From contig WEDG01005507.1 of NCBI GenBank assembly GCA_017591395.1, positions 60,758 to 124,757 of the forward strand: 64,000 nucleotides of DNA. The letters run 5' to 3'. This document shows positions 1-9,500 of this stretch, piece by piece. A program made the translations under genes and the position numbers. Source of the stretch: Schistocephalus solidus. Taxonomy: Eukaryota; Platyhelminthes; Cestoda; Diphyllobothriidea; Diphyllobothriidae. Every line of letters begins with the position of its first letter. Within the stretch, counting starts at the first letter, position 1. Under the pieces are notes generated by a model that saw nothing but the letters and a program-made list of their open reading frames with translations, did not search any database and had not been told where the DNA came from.

Positions 1-2817
1 GCTCGGGAACTGGCGCGCTACAAGGTGGACATTGTTGCTCTCAGCGAGACCCGATTCTCTAGCACGGTCAGCTGGAGGAGGTGGTGCCGGCTACACATTC
101 GTCTGGAGCGGCCGGCCAAATGCAGAGGGACGCGACGCTGGTATTGCCTTTGCCATCTGGAACGACATCGTGGGACGTCTGCCGTGTCTGCCGCAGGGTA
201 TAAATGATCGCCTGATGAGCCTCCGCCTGCCTCTTCGGGGAGACCAGTTCGCCACCATCATCAGCGCCTATGCTCCCCCAATGACGAGCTCTGATGCGGT
301 GAAGGACGAATTCTACGAGGACCTGCACGCACTGCTGGTGACTGTGTCGAAGGTGGACAAGTTAATTGTCCTTGGTGACTTCAACGCCCGCGTCGGGACG
401 GACCACACGGCCTGGTAGGGAGTGCTGGGTCCCACAGTCTCGGGAGATGTAACGATAACGGCCTTATTCTTTTGTGCACGTGTGCGGAACACCGTCTCCT
501 GCTGACCAACACATTCTTCCACCTTCCAACGCAGGAGAAGGTCACGAGGGCGCACCCTCGGTCGCGGCGCTTGCATCTGCTGAATTATGTTCTCGTCCGG
601 AAGCGAGATCGACAGGACGTGCTGGTAACCAAGGCGATCCGCGATGCCTATGGTTGGACAGATCACCGCCTCGTCATCTCTCACATGAGGCTCCGACTGC
701 AACCCCGACGAAGGCCCCAAGGTAAGAGGCCACCAGGTAAGTTTAATTCGCTTTTATTAAATTTGCCGGCTAATTGTTTTGATTTCAGCAACCAAATAAC
801 CGAAAAACTGGAGGACCTACATGCTCCAGATGATAATGCTACCTTGGAGACATGATGGTGTCAACTGTGAAAGGTCATCCATTCCACCGCCCTCGAAGTC
901 CTTGGGTGCGCACGCCATCAACACCAGGACTGCTTTGACGACAATGACGCCGACATCAGCAACTTACTCGCGGAGAAGAATGGACTACACAAAGCCTACA
1001 TGGACCTTCGGACTGACGCCACCAAATCAGCCTTTTTCAGATGCCGTCGCCTTGTACAACAACGGCTGCGGGAGATGCAGGATGCCTGGATAATCCGAAA
1101 GGCTGAGGAAATCTAAGGTTATGCGGACTGCAAATAAATGAAAACTTTTTCAAATCCATCAAGGCCATCTAAGGCCCGTGTATCAAGGGGACCGCACTGC
1201 TGCTCAGCTCCGACGGCAAAACACTGCTGAAAGTGAAATCGCAAATTCTGAAGCGCTGGGCTGAGCACTTTAGAAGTGTCCTTAATTGCTCATCAGCAAT
1301 CTCAGATGCTGCAATCGACCGGCTCCCTCAAGTGGACACGAACAATGACCTGGATCTTCCGCCTTCCCTACCAGAAACCATCCCGGCCGTGCAGCAGATT
1401 TCCAGCGGTGAAGCACCGGGATCCGACGCAATCCCACCGGAAGTCTACAAGCACGGTGGGCCCCGGCTGATGGCAGAACTCACAACACTCTTCCAGGAGA
1501 TGTGGCGCCAAGGACAAGTTCCTCAGGATTTCAAAGACGCGATAATCGTCCATCTCTTCAAACGGAAGGGGAACCGGCAAATCTGTGATAACCACAGAGG
1601 CATCTCGTTGCTCAACATCGCCAGGGATTATCTTCAGCGTTATACTTCTCAATCGTCTGAACGGACACCTAGAGCAGGGCCTGCTCCCGGAAAGCCAATG
1701 TGGCTTCCGCCGACACCGCAGAACAACCGCCATGATCTTTGCCGCCCACCAGCTACAAGAGAAGTGCCAGGAGATGCAAACTCACCTATACACAACCTTC
1801 GTGGATCTAACGAATGCCTTTGACACGGTGAAACGAGACGGACTGTGGAAAGTCATGCAGAAATTCGGCTGTCCTTAGCGGTTAACGCACATGGTGCGCC
1901 AACTTCACGACGGGATGATGGCACGCGTCACTGACAACGGGACGGTATCTGAAGCATTCGCAGTGACCAACGGAGTGAGGCAGGGCTGAGTACTGGTCCC
2001 ACCCTCTGCAGTTTCATGTTCTCTGCTATGCTGATGGACGCCTACCGTGATGGGTGCCCTGAGATCCGCATCGCCTACAGAACTGACGGGCACATTCTCA
2101 ACAGTCGGCGTATGCAGGCTTCAACGCGCGTGTCTACGACTACAGTCCATGACTTGCACTTCGCGGACGACTGTGCCCTAACACCGTGACGGAGGAGGAC
2201 ATGCAAAGGAGCATGGACCTCTTCGCAGCAGGTTGCACCGATATTGGATTGAGAATCAGTACAGCCAAATCGGTTGTCACGCACAAGTCGCCACCCAGCG
2301 CGGAATACAATGCTCCCCGAATCAATGTCAACGGTGCTCAACTCAAAAACGTGGAAACCTTCGCTTATCTAGGAAGCACGCTCTCACGCACCACGAGAAT
2401 CAATGACGAGGTTGCCCAACGCATCTCCAAAGCTGGTCAGGGTTTCGGCTGGCTGCAGGCCTCCATGTGGAATCACCACGGTATTCACCTGAACACAAAA
2501 ACTGAAGATGTACAAGGCCGTTGTCTTGACGACACTCATTTACGGAGCGGAGACCTGGACCGTCTACTTGAACCAAGCCAGGAAGTTGAATCACTTTCAT
2601 CTCAGCTGCCTCCGCAGAATACTGAAGCTGAAATGGCAAGACAGGATCCCGCACATGGAAGTCCTGTAGTGGACCGGAATCCTCAGCATCCACGCTATGC
2701 TGAGGCAAGTACAACTGCGATGGAGAGGCCATCTGGTAAGATTGGACGACGAGCGACTACCCAAACGACTTTTCTACGGAGATGTCGCTACGGGTGCTCG
2801 CTGACAGGGAGGTCATA
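1..2817 (+). pseudogene. endonuclease-reverse transcriptase remnant of RTE copy 1
   Basis: Coding segments are spread over all three frames: endonuclease at about 1-418, endonuclease end plus linker at 472-855, RT fingers and palm at 1233-1635 and 1585-1878, and thumb at 2186-2510. The RT shows the family hallmarks: [16 protein letters not shown] (fingers), a [17 protein letters not shown] motif, SQCGFRRHR, the first catalytic Asp in TNAFDTV, and the FADD catalytic pair. Reading it needs at least five frame changes, so no full-length product is possible. It would have nicked target DNA and primed reverse transcription there. The remnant is assigned with confidence to the RTE/CFDP2-like group from the endonuclease sequence, and a host gene is excluded because the same protein recurs in four more copies here. 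Confidence 0.9.
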
Positions 2818-2837
2818 AACGACGCTACAAGGACACT

Positions 2838-3845
2838 TTGAAGAAATCGCTGAAGAAACTGCAAATCAACCCGGCGACCTGGGAGGACCTCGCCCAGGAT
2901 AGAACGGCATGGAGAAGATCCACGAAGACTGGTTCAGCAATCTATGAGGCTAACCGGATCGCTGCCACCAAGGCCAAAAGAGCAGCACGAAATTCACCAG
3001 CGCCCCGGACCAACATCGTCGATGCCCAGGCCCTGCCAACATGCCTGCGCTCTCAACGCATCTTCCGCGCTCGAATCGGCCTGGTTGGACATCTTCGGAC
3101 GCAATGCACCAACAATCCGACAATTCCAACTTCTACGTCAAATTCTGCCAACCCTCCTTCAGACTCCCCCACCCTCATTCCTGGCATCAATTCCATTACT
3201 CCCACCAGCATAGAGACCACATCCCAATACTCATCGCCTGTTACCCGCACCACGGAAACCCCCACTGCCTTCGCCTTCACTACCACCACCACAACTATCA
3301 GCGATGGGGACTCTCTCCTAAACTGTCCTCAATGCGACCGGACATTCACCTCACGCATCGGCCTGGTCGGTCACTTGCGAATCTATCGTACAGAGACTGG
3401 TGAACCAGTGCCTGGAGCACCAACACACAGCAGAGATTACCGCCTCCACTGCCCTCACTGTCCTCGTGCATTCACTCATCGCATGGGCCTATTCGGTCAC
3501 ATGCGCATCCATGACAGAGGAATTCACCGCAATGCCGACAACACCGATACATCATGCACACCCTCCGCTCCTGCCATTCTTACCGCCACCGCCACCCCCA
3601 CTGCCATGAATGACATCTCCCCAGCCTCTACCGATTTCTCCTTCTCACACTGCGCCCGCAACTTCAACTCACGCATCGGCCTGGTCGGTCACCTGCGTAT
3701 CCATCGCACGGAGGCTGGTGAACCAGTGCCTGGGGTTCCGACATACAGTCGCCGCGCCCGCCTCCACTGCCCTCACTGCTCCCGCACATTTACACACCGC
3801 ATGGGCCTATTAGGACACATGCGCCTCCATGACAACCTGCGGTAA
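2838..3845 (+). pseudogene. C-terminal zinc-finger domain of RTE copy 1 (still open)
   Basis: This 335-codon segment is uninterrupted and is the C-terminus of the retrotransposon polyprotein, not a separate gene. After a basic stretch (residues 1-55) comes a degenerate first finger (CLRSQRIF...HLRTQC; the other copies have CPRC, giving a CCHC finger). A Thr/Ser/Pro-rich linker follows, then four C2H2 fingers: [23 protein letters not shown] and CPHCSRTF. Every finger carries the same RIGLVGH or RMGLxGH helix. Finger 2 has Tyr in place of its last His (RIYR against RIHR elsewhere), and finger 4 has lost its first Cys. The fingers fall in pairs joined by a TGEPVPGxPT linker. A nucleic-acid-binding role during target recognition or RNP formation is inferred. 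Confidence 0.85.
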
Positions 3846-3944
3846 ACCACCGGAGGCTTAGCCACATCAGCGCACACCATCTACACTAATATATAAACAA
3901 CATTTTCCCAATCAGCATAATGTATCTCATAAAATCACGGTTTT

Positions 3945-4600
3945 CTATAACCCGCGGCTTGGAAGGTGGCCAATCTGACGTTTACATCAGAGCACGCCAT
4001 CAGCCCAGTGTATGTGCTGTGTGTGTCGAGTGGCTGACCAGTGGACTGGGAGTCAGACGGCGATGGCTCCTCCATATCCCCTGATTTAGTGAATCCTGGT
4101 GTGTGCGCTATGGGAGCCAGGTCGTGCTGTGGCGCGCGAAGATGGGTACGCCGACCCGTCAGCCAATGCGCCCACTCCCACATTAAACAACTGACTGGCT
4201 CGGACGGTGGTCTGATTGTGGGGGTGAGGGAGAGTGAGGGTCAACAGATCAGCGCATATTCCTCACTATAAACAATCTGACGCGCTTGAAACTATCACGG
4301 TGCGCTAAAAGCCGTGGCTTGGAAGGTTGCCAACTGGCCGGGATAACTCGGACCGCGTGGTCAGCCCAATGTGTGTTTTGTGTGGAGTGGCTGACTGGCG
4401 GACTGATAGTCAGGCTGCAATGGCTCCTTCTTAATGGGGTCTTTATGGCACTCCCACTCTGTGGGATCCGAGCCAGGTGTGGTGGTACACCCAGGGGCGA
4501 CTCCGGCCGCGCCATCTCCCATCTCCGGTCTTCTTGACTCTGTATTGACACCGGGCTCAGGTGGGGAGGAGGAGAGAGTGCGATAGCTGCAGCGCATGGT
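3945..4600 (+). repeat. two diverged tandem blocks in the RTE 3' UTR
   Basis: The 3' UTR contains two related blocks about 360 bases apart. The anchor CGGCTTGGAAGG at 3955 recurs as TGGCTTGGAAGG at 4315. Each is followed by a gtggctgac element and a cagnc...gatggctcc element in the same order. The same two-block layout is visible in reverse orientation in copies 2, 4 and 5, so it belongs to the element. Confidence 0.7.
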
Positions 4601-4697
4601 TAGTATTACTTAAAACTAATTCACGCGCAAGTCCTTGTCCCTGCACCACCTGGTGTGGAGTATACGGTGGACCTCGTCGAAATCGACGGTCGAACTG

Positions 4698-6257
4698 TCG
4701 TTTTTCTTTCTGGTCCGAGTTGGTGGTTATGATCTTTCTTGATTGAATCAGGGCACAATGTCGTAAAGAAACATCTTTGTTTCATTCTATCACCATCTCT
4801 GCCAATATACCCTGCCGTAGAGCAATGCATATTAGTATGAAGCCAATCTTACTCACTTGATGACAAGGCGATCAGTAGAACAAGACTGGTGTGTTTGGTG
4901 TTTATAAAACTGTGTACACCACCTTAAGCTAGAGTGAACCGTTTCTACGCGGGTAAAGGTGTATTAACCGCCCTAGCATCAATTACTGTTCAAAAAAAGC
5001 TGAATTCGTTCAAGCAGCGTGCTAGAAAAATTTGCCTTGTTGTTCGCATTCATTTCGGTCCAAAATTTTTTCAGGGCACCTCAAAAGTATTTTGCTCGCA
5101 AGAAGTTGAACCTCATTTTGGGCAATGTATCTGTAGCCAATTGCTCGGAATTAAATTGCTCCTTAGGAGGGGGGAGAGGGTAGCGGTAGTTTCTTTTTAA
5201 CACAAGACAGTTTGAACGTTGCTAATTACGATGTCCCCATGTTCCTCACTGTAAAGTGGGCACAGCAACGGTCATCTGCGATGCTGTCGACCGTGGTCCC
5301 CGCTCCAGAGCGGGCCCCGTGACAGTGACTCGCGCTGAATCTACCCCACTTTCTCCTCCCTCGCACAAGTGAACCTCGCGTGAAGACAGTCAAGAAGACC
5401 GGACGTGGGATTAAGCGCAGTCGCTGACAGAGCTAGAAAGCTCGTCTGCGCATGCCCCACTTCTAGTTCGCGCACGATTGACCACGTTTTCAAACAAGGG
5501 GTAGCTTGGATTCCCGGTTGAGTGGAAAGGCCACAAAATTCACAAGAAGGAGCTATTGCACTCATTTTCCGTTCTGAGAGGACTGACTTATATCGTCGTT
5601 TGGCAGCCTTCCGAGGCACGGATTTTAGCGCAACATGGAAGTTTAAAAGCGCATCCGAGTATTTATATTGAGGACATGCACTGGAGTGCCGTGCGTTCGC
5701 AGTTCCCAGAGTCGACCTTATTTTCTCTTCCCTCTCCCAGGCATCAGTCCACTGTCTGAGCCAGTCAGCCAGCTGCTGCAGGAATTGGGCACCAGCGGCT
5801 GACGCGTCATGGGCCATACCCCGTCCATTGGTGGCATTTTTTATGGGTACGCAGCCCGAATAGCGCGTATCGTGCCCTAATCTGCCCCCCGTGTTGATCC
5901 AGCGCAACTCCAGTCTGGCCTGTTGTGGGGGCAAACAAGATAAACACATACAAATGCTTTATACGTAGTAGATGTCCGTGTTTCGCTACTTATAACATAC
6001 AGAACTGTTAGACCATTGAGAAAACTGGTCTCTGATTATCTCTAAGTACCGAACCGTCAATTCAGGAAAAAATAGTTGCTCCCCTTTGCACCTAGTAGGT
6101 AAATTTTTACTGTATTGTAGAGTGCCGGGGAAGAAGTTTGCGCAATTTGCACCCTCTTATCATCCTTTGTTTCCGTGCGAGACTCTTCTTTGCTCTTTGC
6201 CCTTATGAATGTGTAACCCAGTTGATAAGCATTTTTTCTTCCTGCCATTTTATCTAG
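4698..6257. other. flank and upstream intron of auxilin/GAK; unclassified
   Basis: No recognisable host exon or known transposon protein was found here. An open frame of 202 codons lies on the - strand at 5341-5949. It resembles no family I know, and its opposite strand is also partly open, so I do not call it a gene. The GC-rich part (about 5270-5940) differs in composition from the AT-rich sequence on either side and may be an unclassified repeat. The last bases before 6258 form a pyrimidine-rich 3' splice site (ttttatctag). Confidence 0.4.
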
Positions 6258-6597
6258 GTACCTCCGCTGTGTCACCAAACGTAGCAAAAGCGCCGCCCCG
6301 AGTTCCCCAGCGTACCCCTACCAGACCACCCCCACATCCTCAATCCTCGCCCAGTGTGCCTGTGGCTCCCCTCGGCCAGCCTGCTGTATCGCCAAGTCAG
6401 CCGCGTGTCAGCAGGCAACCTCCTCATCACCAACCGCCCAGTGTTATTAATGAGCCACAGTTGTCTGCTGCGGGCAGCGAAGCCCTATCCGTTGGCGCCG
6501 GTGGTGGCTCCGTGTTGGGCTTCCTGAAAGGCAGTGCGGGCCATTTTATGAGGAATCTACGTGAAGCCTCCTCTAAGGTCATGGAATCGGTGTCATC
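6258..6597 (+). CDS. GAK: GAK/auxilin exon 1 of window: Pro-rich linker
   Basis: The acceptor is tatctag before 6258 and the donor is GTAAGT at 6598. The exon begins with two bases of a split codon and ends with two (TC). It encodes 112 residues, first very rich in Pro/Ser with several PxxP motifs ([14 protein letters not shown]). It then ends in [20 protein letters not shown], the short amphipathic segment that precedes the PTEN domain in GAK and auxilin. The segment joins directly to the next exon in phase. Confidence 0.85.
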
Positions 6598-9500
6598 GTA
6601 AGTGTGGCTGTGTCTCCCATGAATTATCCGTAGAAAGTAGGCGTTCTCACTTTGATACTGTTTTCGTCGAAATTTTGCTTTCGTTCGACCTCCCGCAGAT
6701 TAAGAGGTCAGAAGTTTTGTTGCGCTGTCGAATGCTTACGGTCGCCCCCCGCCTTTGGCCACCGAAAGAAAGCTGTTCGGAGATGCAGGCTCGTTGAAGG
6801 AACCATCTTGCAGAATTAAAGGAGGCTCATTTCCTAAAAGCCTGAAAAGTCTGTGTGGAAATATGGTGTGACAGCCATTCATTCATCCAGAGACGTCTTG
6901 GTAATTGCCTGCTTCCTGCACAATGCTATATGACAATAAAAACCCATATGCACCTATTTTTGACGGCACTCTGTCGTCCCCATAGCTACTTGTTGTCATG
7001 TGATGCGTGTTTATGAGTACTGTGAGGCCGGTGCTATCGCGTCAGTCACAGAACGAAACCGAACGCACATATTGAACGGGGTAAGTTGTGGTTTAATACC
7101 AAATTAGCGAGTTTTAGTTACCAGGACCCAATCTTGCTTTCAAGGCTTGATTGGGATGGGAAAAGTTAGAGAGTGGGATGGACGCTGCGCAAGTCTCCGT
7201 CACTACGGTTTGATTCATTCGCAGTCCGATCTCCGTACCATACCATCAGACTGCCGTGGTAATGTGCTGAATGTGAATTGGCTACTTCCAGGAGAAGGTA
7301 CCTCGCGAGATTGATGGCTGTCAACTTGACAAAGTAGGCAGTTTCAAATACCATGAGACGGGACTGCTGCCTACTGGACAGGGTACGGATGACTGTCTCC
7401 TAAACTGTTGCTGATCGCCGGATTTTGTCATGCCTATGTCATGTACCTATGGATCCGACGTAATATCTTCATCGCCAAGGAGATTCGCCTGTACCGTTCA
7501 TCAGTCAAGTCTGTCCTTTTCTATGGTTGTGAATGCCGAGTTGTGTGCGTGGAAGATGAGCGAATACTGGAGGTATTTGGCCACCACTGTTTGAGGACCA
7601 TCCTTTGAGTAAAGTACACCGAATTCGTCTCAGATTACGCAGTCCGCACTTGCCGTGCCAACATCGTAAGGATAACTCAGACCATCCAAGAAAAACGACT
7701 ACGGTGGTTTAGACACGTTCTTTGCCGTCCATTTCATGAGCGCAACATTACTGCCGTCGATCAGGCACCGTTTCTCACTTGGAGGCGTCGAAAAGAGGGT
7801 GAGCTCAGAACTTGGCTCGATACAGTTCATCATGACATCGAAGTGGTTCTTAAACCTTCCGTATTCGGTCTCAGTCGTTGGCGAAGAGAGCGGGCTGAAT
7901 TATCGAGATCTGCGGCCGCGGATCGTCATGCGTGCAGAGGTACAGTTTGTGACATCATCGAGGCGGGCTAGATGAGACATGATCGCAGCTGTACCAAGTA
8001 GAGGTGGCTACCGGGAAGGCATTGAAAGGCGTAATTTCGGATCTTCACAAAAGCGATTGAAGCTAATCTGATTCATTTTCTTAACAGAGCATTGACCGCA
8101 AGCAGTCAAACAACGCGGTCGTCGTAGCAATTCCGCTATAAGACACACTTTCTCATCTACTGTCTGAAGTGGTTTCATAAGACGCCCTTACAAAAACCAA
8201 AGTTTCCGCCTGTTGTAAGTGCCCACCGTCGCTGTTTACATGTGCATCCTGTCAATATGCTTTAAAGCCGAAGGGGTGACTGTCTGCTTCTTCGGGAATT
8301 CAGTCATCCAAATTTGAAACGACTCAATTGTCACCCTTATGTTCATTTTTAGTTCATTTTATACCACTACGAAGAACTCTGTCTTTATTCACTAACGCCT
8401 CCGCATTTTTCTCCGTTTTCAGAGCTATGCCTTCGGAATTGGATCTGCAGTATATAACTTCCAGAATTGCAGGTTTGTTATTCCGGTGAATTCAGGTTTC
8501 GACTGTCCTTCCTTATGCTTCACCATTTTAGGAGCAATATGGCCGACTCTTCGGCCTTGACGTTTCTCAAATTATTCAGCCAACAATACGAATCTTTATG
8601 CCAAGATTCTTATATTCTGTGACTAAAACCTCGCAGTTCGCACCCTCATGCTATCTATTGTTGATTTTACAGTTAAGGACTTCTTTTGGACTATTTACTG
8701 AGCGTGACCTCTCGTGCAAATTTTCGAAAGATTGATAATCACTCAAAGTGGCCTCCACTTATGTACCAAAGCTTTTAAATAATAATCAACAACCCTATGC
8801 GAACTTTAAAGGAAATATGAAAATAAACAATACTTCGTTTAGAAATACCAGTTTTTTGAAAAGGCGGCATATTGTGAAAACGGGATAAATCGTTGTAACT
8901 GTGAATAATAAATTTAAATAGAATGTTCAGTTGACATCGTTAACCTTCGTTTCGCCAAATTTCTTTATTGGTATTTTTGATATTGAATTACAATTAGTAT
9001 CAACTCATTCTTGAAATACCGACTAATGCTTCACGATTTTCAGTGTTTCCGAGCGATTAGCCATAAATGTAAATTCTGTTCCATGTGTTTATCAAAACCT
9101 TCAGTCTTTTGCCGCTTCTGTCTTCCTCTGAGCTGCAGGAGGTGTTAAAATCGACTAAAGCTTGTCAAAATGAGCACAATTTTCTTAACTCCTCAGAAAT
9201 GCAACCAAGGTCCCATTTAAGGATTGATGGGCTTCCGCGAAGTGCAAAGCAGAAAATGTGCTGAAAATATTATTCGGTTTTTTATAGGTTATTATTGTGC
9301 AATCCTGGTATCAAGGCCGGCTATCCAGTTGACCTAAGATTTGTTTCTAAACTTATTGTCGAGAAAGTATTGACAGGCTACGAAAATTTTAATTTGGTTT
9401 GCAAGGTCAACTAAAACCGCTTCATTTACGGGCTGTGAGAAGTTTTCATGGCTGTATTATGTTCTGGCTGGCCGTCAAGTCTTTAGGCGTCCTTGATATG

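Larger units (their letters stand above)
1..4697 (+). mobile_element. RTE-clade non-LTR retrotransposon, copy 1 (5' end outside window)
   Basis: This is a decayed copy running off the left edge of the window. In order it holds an APE-type endonuclease (motif [14 protein letters not shown] near 360-405), a linker, a reverse transcriptase (FVDLTNAFDTV near 1795-1825; FADDC near 2160), a thumb/connection region and a C-terminal zinc-finger segment ending at 3845, followed by an 850-base 3' UTR. The right end is fixed at 4697 because copies 1, 2, 4 and 5 all stop at the same sense-strand sequence GGTCGAACTG. There is no poly(A) tail, as is usual for RTE elements. Several stops and frameshifts (for example at 416-418 and 1876-1878, and again near 1988) show that it is not functional. 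It lies upstream of the first visible auxilin/GAK exon and is the only copy in the sense orientation. Confidence 0.93.

Noticed and set aside
2838..3845. A host C2H2 zinc-finger transcription factor gene
   Set aside because: The frame continues from the RT connection region of RTE copy 1, and the same finger region follows the RT in copies 2 and 4.
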